A stretch of DNA of 64,000 bases, taken from the NCBI GenBank assembly GCA_035628505.1, contig DASPJR010000215.1, forward strand, positions 1 to 64,000. Direction: 5' to 3'. Position numbers and translations under genes: made by a program. Below are positions 1 to 7,549 of the stretch, piece by piece. This DNA is from DASPJR01 sp035628505 (GTDB lineage Bacteria > Planctomycetota > SZUA-567 > H5-PLA8). Every line of letters begins with the position of its first letter. Position 1 is the stretch's first letter. Below the pieces are notes generated by a model. That model saw only the letters and a list, made by a program, of their open reading frames with translations. It was not told the origin of the DNA and searched no databases.

Positions 1-2454
1 CGCGTGCTATCGACGGCACGCTGCATTCTCTGGAAAGCACAGGTCACCAATCAGGCCCCGGTCACGTACGGCAAGTATCACTGGAAATTTGAATCGTTCT
101 CGTTCGACGCGCAGGAACGCATTTTTGGAATCAAGCGGCCACCGGGGCTTGACCCCGGCTGGTTCTGGGGACCGCATCTGCCGCGCGAGCAGCTCGACAG
201 GATGACAGTCGTGTCAAACCACGCGCTGGCAAACGGTCTGAAAGGTTATCAGCAGGATTTTGAAATCATCGACGGGCATGGCGAGCGTCGATTTCTGCAT
301 GAGGACGTTCACATCACGCCATTGCGGCCAAACGAATGGGAACTCATCGGTGTCACAGTGGACATCACCGAACGCAAACGCGCCGAGCAGGCGTTGCGTG
401 ACAGCGGCGATCGCCTGAGCCTGCTGATCGAGCACATGGATGCCATCTACGTCCATGATTACGAAGGCAGGTTCGTGATCGTCAATCAGCCTGGATGCGC
501 CCAGCTCGGATACACACGCGACGAAATGCTGAAGCTGAACGTGAAGGACATCATCCCCGATTTCAAACAGGAGACGTATGATGACGTCTGGTCGCGTGTT
601 GTGCCCGGACAGCCGCTGCCGCTGAACGGCCATCACATGCGCAAGGACGGAACGCGCTTCCCGGTGGAAATGCGTAACGGGCTGATCGAGCTGGACGGCC
701 GCAAGCTGATGCTCTGCCTGGCTCATGACGTCACCGAGCGCCTGCGACAGGAAGAGGCCCTGCGGCAGAGCGAAGAACGCTACGCGCTCGCTGCCGAAGG
801 CGCCAACGACGGCTTGTTTGACTGGAACGTGAAGACGCAGGAGATCTACTATTCGCCGCGCTGGAAAGCGATGCTTGGGCTTAAGGCCGAGGAGATCAGC
901 AGCAGCGTTAAGGAATGGTTCAAGCGCCTGCATCCCGACGATTTCGATGGCGTTCAGGACGAACTGGATGCGCACCTTTCCGGGAAGTCAGGGCATTTTC
1001 AGAAAGAATACCGCATCCTGCATCGCGACGGTTCTTACCGCTGGATGCTTGCGCGCGCCGTGGCGGTGCGCGATTCAAACAACACCGTCTCGCGGCTCGT
1101 TGGTTCGCAGACGGATATCACCTCGCGAAAGACTGCCGAACTGCAGGTCATTCACGACGCCTTCCATGACATTCTAACCGGCATGCCCAACCGCGCGCTG
1201 TTCATCGATCGCCTCGGCCAGGCAATGCAGCGTTCGCTGCGCAATCCGGACCACCGCTATGCCGTGCTGTTCCTGGCGATCGACCGCTTCGATATCGTCA
1301 ACGACAGCCTCGGCCACAAGTCCGGCGACCGCCTCCTGATGGACATCGCTCACCGGCTGACGAAAGTCGTTCGGCCCGGCGATACCGTTGCCCGTCTCGG
1401 CGGCGCCGAATTCGCGATTCTCTCCGACGACATCGGCTCCCCGGCTTACGCAGAAGAGGAAGCCGCACGCATACAGCAGGAGCTGTCGCACCCGTTTTCA
1501 GTTGCCGGCCAGGAAGTGTTCGTCTCCGCCAGCATCGGCATCGCCCTGGATTCACCCACCTACACGCACGCGGAGGAAGTGCTGCGCGATGCTGACACCG
1601 CCATGCGCCGCGCCAAGGAACTGGGCAACCGAAATCTCGTGTTCAACTCGGGAATGCACACCAAGGTCGTCTCCGTGCTGCAGCTGGGAACCGATCTGCG
1701 CTGGGCGGTTGAGCGGCAGGAATTTGTGCTTCACTATCAGCCGATTATTGACCTGCAGACCGGGCACATGGTCGGTTTGGAGGCGCTGATCCGCTGGCAG
1801 AAGCCGAATACGGGAATGGTTTCGCCGGCGGAATTCATCCCGCTGGCCGAGGAAAACGGGCTCATCGTTCCGATGACCTGGTGGGTATTGAAAGAAGCGT
1901 GCCGGCAGATGCGCGACTGGAAAAACTCCGGCAAGTGCAACGGCCTGAAGTACATGAACGTTAATCTCTCCAGCAAAATGTTCATGCAGCCCAACCTGGT
2001 GGCGCGCATCAAGAGCATCCTGGACGAATTCGGCATTGAGCCGAGCACTTTAAAACTGGAGATCACTGAATCGGCGCTCATGGAGTACACGGATTCGGCG
2101 GCGGCCGCGTTCGACCAGCTCAAGGCGCTGAACATCTCCCTGGTACTCGACGACTTCGGAACGGGCTATTCGTCGCTCAGTTATCTGCACCGCTTCCCGC
2201 TCGACGTTCTGAAAATCGATCGTTCTTTCGTCAGCTACATGGGAACGGGAACAGGCAACACCGAAATCGTCCGCACCATTGTGACGCTCGCGCAGAACCT
2301 GAAAATGGAGTCCGTCGCCGAAGGCGTGGAAACGCCGCTGCAATCCGAGCGTCTCAAAGGATTGAACTGCCGCTATGCGCAGGGCTATCTCTATTCGAAG
2401 CCCATCTCCGGTGAAAAAATTACGGAACTGCTTGCCACCCAACCGCGCTGGTGA
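1..2454 (+). CDS. PAS-PAS-PAS-GGDEF-EAL signalling protein (5' end cut by window edge)
   Basis: Predicted cyclic-di-GMP phosphodiesterase with sensory PAS domains. The frame is open from the window edge, so the true start lies upstream; numbering here counts from base 4. PAS-like segments cover about residues 20-125, 133-250 and 258-375, the first two ending in the usual TDITERK / DVTER linkers. A GGDEF domain covers about 380-550, but its signature reads RLGGAEF near residue 464, with Ala for the first Asp, so diguanylate cyclase activity is unlikely. The EAL domain (about 563-812) has an intact EAL motif near residue 593 and the conserved DDFGTGYSSLSYL loop, so c-di-GMP hydrolysis is the likely output, perhaps with the degenerate GGDEF as a GTP-binding allosteric module. 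No membrane segment is visible in the part present. It is convergent with the kinase gene that follows. Confidence 0.9.
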   Translation, partial: RVLSTARCILWKAQVTNQAPVTYGKYHWKFESFSFDAQERIFGIKRPPGLDPGWFWGPHLPREQLDRMTVVSNHALANGLKGYQQDFEIIDGHGERRFLHEDVHITPLRPNEWELIGVTVDITERKRAEQALRDSGDRLSLLIEHMDAIYVHDYEGRFVIVNQPGCAQLGYTRDEMLKLNVKDIIPDFKQETYDDVWSRVVPGQPLPLNGHHMRKDGTRFPVEMRNGLIELDGRKLMLCLAHDVTERLRQEEALRQSEERYALAAEGANDGLFDWNVKTQEIYYSPRWKAMLGLKAEEISSSVKEWFKRLHPDDFDGVQDELDAHLSGKSGHFQKEYRILHRDGSYRWMLARAVAVRDSNNTVSRLVGSQTDITSRKTAELQVIHDAFHDILTGMPNRALFIDRLGQAMQRSLRNPDHRYAVLFLAIDRFDIVNDSLGHKSGDRLLMDIAHRLTKVVRPGDTVARLGGAEFAILSDDIGSPAYAEEEAARIQQELSHPFSVAGQEVFVSASIGIALDSPTYTHAEEVLRDADTAMRRAKELGNRNLVFNSGMHTKVVSVLQLGTDLRWAVERQEFVLHYQPIIDLQTGHMVGLEALIRWQKPNTGMVSPAEFIPLAEENGLIVPMTWWVLKEACRQMRDWKNSGKCNGLKYMNVNLSSKMFMQPNLVARIKSILDEFGIEPSTLKLEITESALMEYTDSAAAAFDQLKALNISLVLDDFGTGYSSLSYLHRFPLDVLKIDRSFVSYMGTGTGNTEIVRTIVTLAQNLKMESVAEGVETPLQSERLKGLNCRYAQGYLYSKPISGEKITELLATQPRW

Positions 2455-2473
2455 AATCAACGGAACGACTCAG

Positions 2474-2527
2474 CACGAAGTTACAGAGACACCAAGACAC
2501 ACATCTTTGTGCCTTTGAGTCTTCGTG
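2474..2527. repeat. Imperfect inverted repeat of GACAC/CTTTGTG words between convergent genes
   Basis: CACGAAG at 2474-2480 is mirrored by CTTCGTG at 2521-2527. The inner part, rich in AGACAC on one arm and TTTGTG on the other, also pairs partly. It lies between the stop of the EAL protein and the stop of the kinase gene on the opposite strand, so it may work as a bidirectional terminator. One of several low-complexity intergenic hairpins in this window. Confidence 0.6.
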
Positions 2528-2545
2528 TTGGCTGTTTAAACAGAC

Positions 2546-5500
2546 TTAACGCTTTATCGCATCGGGCACTTCCAGCACGCAGCGGAAGCCGCAGTGCGTG
2601 CCCAGGCCCACGGCGGAGTAGTTCCAGCGGTAGGTAGAACGGCATTCGTTGTAGTCATCGATCCATCCGCCGCCACGCATCACGCGTTCATCACCCGCGT
2701 TGGCGTGCGGGGGTCCTTTGGGATCCATTGTCGTCGACTGCGCATACCAGTTTTCGCTGTAGTGGTCGGAGACCCATTCGCGCGCATTGCCGTGCATGTC
2801 ATAAAGCCCCCATGCATTGGGCTTTTTTCGTCCGACCGGTTGTGTCCGGCCTGATGAATTCTCTCCGATCCACGCAGCTTCCTTCAGATCCTCTTTGCTG
2901 TTGCCGTTGTTGAACACGGTCGACGTGCCGGCGCGGCATGCGTATTCCCATTCTGCTTCCGTCGGCAGGCGGAACTGTATTTTGCGCAAGCGTGAGACAC
3001 GCTTGCAGTATTCCGTTACGTCGGTCCAGGTGAGCGAGATAACCGGCGAGTCGTCCCCTTGTTCAAAACCAGGAGTGCGCCAATTCAATCCTTCAACTTT
3101 CTGCCACTGCCCGTCTTTCATCGTGTAGCTATAGCCAAGTTTTTCGGCGTGTGATTGAAACCGCGCGCCATTGGCAAACGTTTTGAACTGCGCAACGGTG
3201 GTCTCGTATTTCGCCAGGTAAAACGGCCGGCTGATGGAAACGCGGTGCACCGGCTTCTCGTTGGCGCCGCCGGTGTCGGAGCCCATCATGAATTCGCCGG
3301 CTGGAATCAACACGAACTCCATCTTCACGCCGTTACCCACATCGAGAGTAATCTCTTTTGCGAGTGACTCGCTTGCTTTGTAGTTTGGCGGCGGCGCGTA
3401 GTTCATCCAGAATTCAGCCGCGGGTTTTCCATTGATGGTCTTCAAGTTGGCGAGCTGTTTCAGCCCCGACAGGTCGGCGCCGCCCGCGTAGGAAAATTCG
3501 CGCAGCGTGGTGATGCCTCCAAGCGCGCTCACGTTCAACGCATCTATTTTTGGCAACGCGAGAATTTCCAGAGGAGCTGCCTTCAATGGGGAGAGGTCCG
3601 TTATTCTCGTCCCGCCTTCAATGTACAGTACTTTCAATGGCGCCTGCTGCAGCGGAGAGAGATCTGAAATGCTCGTAAAGGCGCAATGCAGAACCTGCAG
3701 CGGCATTCCGCGCAGCGGCTCCAGGCTTTGGACCGGAGTGTTGGCAAAGGCCAGCTGAACGAGGCTCATGCCTTTGAGCGCCGAAAGGTCCTGAACCAGG
3801 GTGTTGCCGATCGTGAGCACGACAAGTGGCATGCCCTTCAGCGGCGAGAGATCCGCTACGCGGCTTCGCGTAATTTCGAGGCGTTCAAGCATCAGTCCGC
3901 GAAGCGCGGACAAGTCCGTGACGTTGTTCAGCGCTTCGAGCTTTCCCTTTACCACGCCCGTGCACTTCAGAAAACGCAGATCACGCAACGCGCGCACCGG
4001 CCAGATATTGGAAAGCGCCTCACTTTCGATTTTGAGCTCGGTCACGCGGCCGTCGATGATCTGATGTGTCTGGGCGCCGTCGTATCCCGGGTTGAGTTCA
4101 CGCAGTTTCGCAACGACCGCATCGACTTGTGCGGCAGGCGGAAGTTTCTGAACAGATGCGACCCACGCATCCGATGGCTGCGGGTTCCTGTCGGCGGGAT
4201 CCTGACTTTTGGCACCTGCATTTGCCGTTTTCGACGCGTCATCCGGCTGCACCGAGGCGGGCTGATTTGCAGTCGCGCTTGTCGCGGTCGCTGGATCTTT
4301 GCGGGTGAGCGCAAAAATGAAAATCAGCACGCCGGCCAGCGCAATCACGCTCGCGATCAGCATTGGCATGGAACTTTTAGCCGCTGGCGTGCGGCGATCT
4401 TCCTGGCGGCGGTCCGCCCGCGAATTTCCATCACTGCGGCGCCGGCCGCCGCTTCTGACGGCGCGCATGGCGATGCTGGATTTGCCGATCGCCAGCACGG
4501 GACTGCTCGGCATCTTACCGCTCAAAACCAGTTCGAGATCAGCGATCAGTTCGGCGCAACTGGCGTAGCGGTCGGCCGGGTCCTTGGCCATCATTTTCTG
4601 CAGCACCACGACGACCGAATCGGGAATGCCTTCGCGCACATCTTGCGGATTGGGCAATTCTTCCGTCAGATGCTTCATCATGATCAGCGCCGGCGAACTG
4701 CCGTCGAAGGGCGTCTGTCCCGTCAGCAGATGATAGAGGGTCGCGCCTAGAGAGTAGATATCCGTGCGGCCATCGATCGTCTTCTCGCCGCGGGCCTGCT
4801 CGGGCGAGATGTAAAGCGGTGTTCCCATCGCGATGCCCGTCTGCGTCATGTAAGAATGTTCGGCCTCGGCAAGGTTCTTCGAAAGCCCCATGTCCAGGAT
4901 CCTGGCGACTCCGTTGGGGTTGCCTGAGCCAGGCGTCGCAGAAGGACTGCTGGCAATAAAAATGTTCGCGGGCTTGATGTCGCGGTGAATGATGCCGTGC
5001 TGATGCGCATGCTGCAGCCCGCGCGCGACCTGCAGCGTAAAATCAACCGCCTTCTGCCACTCAAGGGCCTGCTCGCGTTCCTGGATCTTGTCGAGCGGCT
5101 CGCCCTCGCAGTACTCCATCACGTAATAATGGTTGCCGAGTTCCTCGCCGACGGTGAAGGCGGAAACAATGTTTTCATGGTTGAGTTTGCCGGCGGCTTT
5201 GGCTTCGCGGCGGAAGCGCGAGACAAACTGCGGATCGGCGGCGTATTTGGGCGGAAGAACTTTGATCGCGACCTTGCGCTGCATGGCCGTGTCTTCGCCC
5301 AGGTACACGGCGCCCATGCCGCCTTCGCCAAGTTTTTTCAGAAGCCTGTAATTGCCCAGCTGCTGCATGCCCGTCTGCTGGGCCTGCAGCTTTTTCTCGA
5401 CGTTCTCTTTCATCGCGGGCGTGAGAATGCCCTGCTGCACGAGCACGTCGCCCAGCGAGAGCAGAACGCCTTTGCTCGCGTGTTCGGATTGAACTGCTTT

Positions 5501-5581
5501 GGCGGCTTCGAGCTGGTCTAAAGTGGCGGTGCCGATCTGGTTGAGATACTGCGCAAGGGCTTCATCGGAAATGCCAGCCAT
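2546..5581 (-). CDS. Membrane Ser/Thr protein kinase with LRR and formylglycine-enzyme-like domains
   Basis: A 1011-residue Hanks-type kinase. Residues 1-70 form a small helical domain. The kinase domain (about 80-350) has the glycine loop GEGGMG (85-90), VAIK Lys107, the catalytic HRDIKPAN (H199-D201) and DMG instead of DFG (230-232), followed by APE-equivalent SPEQARG. One transmembrane helix is at about 403-425. The outer part has leucine-rich repeats of the 'SPLKG MPL' type (about 525-725) and a C-terminal FGE-sulfatase/SUMF1-like domain (about 745-1003) beginning with the typical FVLIPAGEFMMGS. In the C-terminal active-site region only one of the two cysteines of true formylglycine-generating enzymes appears to align, so this module is probably a binding domain and not a sulfatase activator. 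The layout implies an outside sensor and an inside kinase. Start is ATG at 5581; its ribosome site is weak. Confidence 0.92.
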   Translation of the reverse strand: MAGISDEALAQYLNQIGTATLDQLEAAKAVQSEHASKGVLLSLGDVLVQQGILTPAMKENVEKKLQAQQTGMQQLGNYRLLKKLGEGGMGAVYLGEDTAMQRKVAIKVLPPKYAADPQFVSRFRREAKAAGKLNHENIVSAFTVGEELGNHYYVMEYCEGEPLDKIQEREQALEWQKAVDFTLQVARGLQHAHQHGIIHRDIKPANIFIASSPSATPGSGNPNGVARILDMGLSKNLAEAEHSYMTQTGIAMGTPLYISPEQARGEKTIDGRTDIYSLGATLYHLLTGQTPFDGSSPALIMMKHLTEELPNPQDVREGIPDSVVVVLQKMMAKDPADRYASCAELIADLELVLSGKMPSSPVLAIGKSSIAMRAVRSGGRRRSDGNSRADRRQEDRRTPAAKSSMPMLIASVIALAGVLIFIFALTRKDPATATSATANQPASVQPDDASKTANAGAKSQDPADRNPQPSDAWVASVQKLPPAAQVDAVVAKLRELNPGYDGAQTHQIIDGRVTELKIESEALSNIWPVRALRDLRFLKCTGVVKGKLEALNNVTDLSALRGLMLERLEITRSRVADLSPLKGMPLVVLTIGNTLVQDLSALKGMSLVQLAFANTPVQSLEPLRGMPLQVLHCAFTSISDLSPLQQAPLKVLYIEGGTRITDLSPLKAAPLEILALPKIDALNVSALGGITTLREFSYAGGADLSGLKQLANLKTINGKPAAEFWMNYAPPPNYKASESLAKEITLDVGNGVKMEFVLIPAGEFMMGSDTGGANEKPVHRVSISRPFYLAKYETTVAQFKTFANGARFQSHAEKLGYSYTMKDGQWQKVEGLNWRTPGFEQGDDSPVISLTWTDVTEYCKRVSRLRKIQFRLPTEAEWEYACRAGTSTVFNNGNSKEDLKEAAWIGENSSGRTQPVGRKKPNAWGLYDMHGNAREWVSDHYSENWYAQSTTMDPKGPPHANAGDERVMRGGGWIDDYNECRSTYRWNYSAVGLGTHCGFRCVLEVPDAIKR

Positions 5582-5599
5582 GAGGGCGCGAACTCAAAC

Positions 5600-5669
5600 C
5601 AGGGTTCAGGGGCTAGGGTCTAGGGTTTAGGTCAGGGTTCAAACCCTGGACCCTAAACCCTGAACCCTG
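5600..5669. repeat. AGGGTT-rich hairpin between carA and the kinase gene
   Basis: The 12-base arm CAGGGTTCAGGG (5600-5611) is perfectly complementary to CCCTGAACCCTG (5658-5669). Between them AGGGTCTAGGGTTTAGG and its near complement extend the stem. On the minus strand it lies just after the carA stop and just before the kinase start, so it could end carA transcription or lie in the 5' leader of the kinase mRNA. It resembles telomere-like simple sequence but is arranged as a hairpin. Confidence 0.75.
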
Positions 5670-5676
5670 TTTTTCA

Positions 5677-6852
5677 TTATTTCTTATGCTTTAAAATCAG
5701 TTCGCGGAAGCGGCCGAACAGGTAAAAGCTGTCGTGCGGTCCGGGCGAGGCTTCCGGGTGGTATTGCACCGAGAAGGCCGGCACTTCCTTGTGGCTGAGG
5801 CCCTCAACTGTCTTGTCGTTCAGGTTCACGTGAGTGACCTTCACGGCGCCACCGAGGCTCTCGGGATCGACCGCAAAGCCGTGATTCTGGCTGGTGATCT
5901 CGACCTTGCCTTTATCGATCTCCAGCACGGGCTGATTGGCGCCGCGGTGTCCGAACTTCAGCTTGAAGGTTCGCCCACCGAACGCCAGGCCCATGAGCTG
6001 GTGGCCAAGGCAGATGCCAAAGAGCGGCGCTTTGCCGGCCACGCCGCGGATCATCTCGGGAGCCCCCGTAACGGCTGCCGGATCGCCCGGACCGTTCGAG
6101 AGGAACACGCCATCGGGCTTGGTCGCGAGGACATCGGCGGCCGTTGCCGTTGCCGGGAGAACCGTTACGTCCGCGCCGGTTTCAACCAGGCAGCGCAGGA
6201 TGTTGGTCTTCACGCCAAAATCGACGCACGTGACCTTGTAACGCGGGCCGCTTTCACGCGGCGCGTTTCGGTCGGTCGACTGATCGTGATCGAAGCCCTT
6301 TAAAAACCCTTCTTTCCACTGATAGCTTTCTTTGCAGCTCACTTTTGACGCCAGGTTCCAGCCTTCCATCTTTGGCGAGCTGCGCGCCTTGTCGACCAGA
6401 TCGGCGTCGCTCAGCTTCGCCGACGCTTCCGAGCACGCCAGGATGCCGCGCATCACGCCCGACGAGCGCAGTTTGCGCGTCAGCGCGCGCGTATCGATGT
6501 TGTCGATGCCGGGAATGCCGGCCTTGGCCAGGTAGCCGGAGAGGTCGTCGTCCGAGCGGAAGTTGCTGCGAATCGCGCTGAGCTCACGGATGACAAAGCC
6601 TTCGACCTGCGGCTTTTGCGATTCCACGTCTGCCGTGTTCACGCCGTAATTGCCGATCAGCGGGTAGGTCATCGTCACGATCTGGCCGGTGTAGGACGGA
6701 TCGGTCAGAATCTCCTGGTAGCCGGCCATTGACGTATTGAAGACCACCTCGCCGGTGCGGTCGAGTCGCGCGCCGAAACCACGGCCGGTATAGATCGTGC
6801 CGTCTTCCAGCGCAAGCCGGGCAACGGGATAGGCAGACGTGCTTGCTGGCAT
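5677..6852 (-). CDS. carA: Carbamoyl-phosphate synthase small (glutaminase) subunit
   Basis: CarA hydrolyses glutamine and passes ammonia to the large subunit CarB for carbamoyl phosphate, the precursor of pyrimidines and arginine. The chosen ATG at 6852 gives 391 residues, normal for the family, and has an AAAGGAAC ribosome site a few bases upstream; a longer frame runs to 6999 but adds a non-homologous N-terminus. The N-terminal CarA domain has the typical LALEDGTIYTGRGFGA and NTSMAGYQEILTDPSY. The class I glutamine amidotransferase domain has the nucleophile elbow FGICLGHQLMGLAFGG and the His/Glu region FSVQYHPEASPGPHD. carB is not in the window. A small hairpin at 6930-6948 lies in its leader. 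Confidence 0.97.
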   Translation of the reverse strand: MPASTSAYPVARLALEDGTIYTGRGFGARLDRTGEVVFNTSMAGYQEILTDPSYTGQIVTMTYPLIGNYGVNTADVESQKPQVEGFVIRELSAIRSNFRSDDDLSGYLAKAGIPGIDNIDTRALTRKLRSSGVMRGILACSEASAKLSDADLVDKARSSPKMEGWNLASKVSCKESYQWKEGFLKGFDHDQSTDRNAPRESGPRYKVTCVDFGVKTNILRCLVETGADVTVLPATATAADVLATKPDGVFLSNGPGDPAAVTGAPEMIRGVAGKAPLFGICLGHQLMGLAFGGRTFKLKFGHRGANQPVLEIDKGKVEITSQNHGFAVDPESLGGAVKVTHVNLNDKTVEGLSHKEVPAFSVQYHPEASPGPHDSFYLFGRFRELILKHKK

Positions 6853-6929
6853 AGTGTTCCTTTTAGGCTTTAGTCCACGCCGCAGCCGTAGCGTGTGAAC
6901 AAAAAGAAGCGTCGTCGTTACAGAGTAAA

Positions 6930-6948
6930 AGCCGGCGGAAAGCCGGCT
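6930..6948. repeat. AGCCGGC hairpin in the carA upstream region
   Basis: AGCCGGC (6930-6936) pairs with GCCGGCT (6942-6948) across a GGAAA loop. It sits about 80 bases upstream of the carA start and would be in its leader if transcription starts further upstream. No pyrimidine-sensing element was recognised, so its role is unknown. Confidence 0.55.
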
Positions 6949-7010
6949 CTCAACACTTGTTTCAAAGGAGTTCTGTATCACACTCAGCGCAGTTGGCAAG
7001 CGATTCTAGA

Positions 7011-7080
7011 GCTGATGATGATGCATGATGCATGATACGTAAAAAGCAGGTCGCGCAGGCCGTTTGCATCATGTATCAGC
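7011..7080. repeat. TGATGC-rich imperfect inverted repeat upstream of the MazG-like gene
   Basis: GCTGAT at 7011 is mirrored by ATCAGC ending at 7080, and inner ATGATGCATGATGC words pair with GCATCATG. The repeat ends about 20 bases before the ATG of the MazG-like gene and would form a hairpin over its 5' leader. It lies in the divergent carA/MazG promoter region. Confidence 0.55.
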
Positions 7081-7099
7081 AGTCCCCCTTGGAGGCCCC

Positions 7100-7393
7100 A
7101 TGGAAATTCGTGAATTTCAGCAGCTGATGGCAAAGACGTATCTTGAAAAAGACAAGGCGCGCGGCACGCCGGCAACTTTTATGTGGTTTATGGAGGAAGT
7201 CGGCGAACTGGCGACGGCCTTGCGTGAACAGACTAAAGAGGAGCAGATGGGCGAGTTTGCAGACGTTTACGCCTGGTTGATGACACTGGCCAATCTCGCC
7301 GGTGTAGATATGCAGGAAGCCCTGGCGAAATACGGTAGCGGCTGCTGTGGATGCAACACCGTTCCCTGCTCCTGCGTAGGCGAAAAACCGTAA
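7100..7393 (+). CDS. Small MazG-like nucleotide pyrophosphohydrolase with cysteine-rich tail
   Basis: A 97-residue protein of the MazG / all-alpha NTP pyrophosphatase superfamily, which hydrolyses (d)NTPs to monophosphates in house-cleaning. The metal-binding pattern is visible as EEVGELA (EExxE) and EFADVYAWL (ExxD), with the usual preceding MWFMEE helix. ATG at 7100 was chosen because GGAGG lies 4 bases upstream; the frame opens a little earlier at 7064. The C-terminus has five cysteines in CCGCNTVPCSC, which could bind a metal; this is not part of the core fold. It is monocistronic, divergent from carA. Confidence 0.85.
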   Translation: MEIREFQQLMAKTYLEKDKARGTPATFMWFMEEVGELATALREQTKEEQMGEFADVYAWLMTLANLAGVDMQEALAKYGSGCCGCNTVPCSCVGEKP

Positions 7394-7450
7394 TTTGTGA
7401 CGCGCCGGGCTTTTTGCTGTTTTGAAAAGAAGAGTTCACAACATGCGTTT

Positions 7451-7479
7451 TTGACAACACCTGAAACGTGGAGTCAAAT
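7451..7479 (+). promoter_or_regulatory. Candidate sigma-70-type promoter of the TPR protein gene
   Basis: A perfect TTGACA (7451-7456), a 17-base spacer and TCAAAT (7474-7479, four of six consensus bases), about 70 bases before the ATG at 7550. Assigned from consensus only. Confidence 0.4.
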
Positions 7480-7549
7480 TATAGCAGGCGTCGAGTTCCC
7501 GAGTGAGGGGCGTGACCTTTTAGATGGTTCTAACGATTGTGAATGACGC

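Noticed and set aside
5600..5669. AGGGTT words as a telomere or chromosome end
   Set aside because: Short and folded as an inverted repeat between two genes of a continuous sequence.
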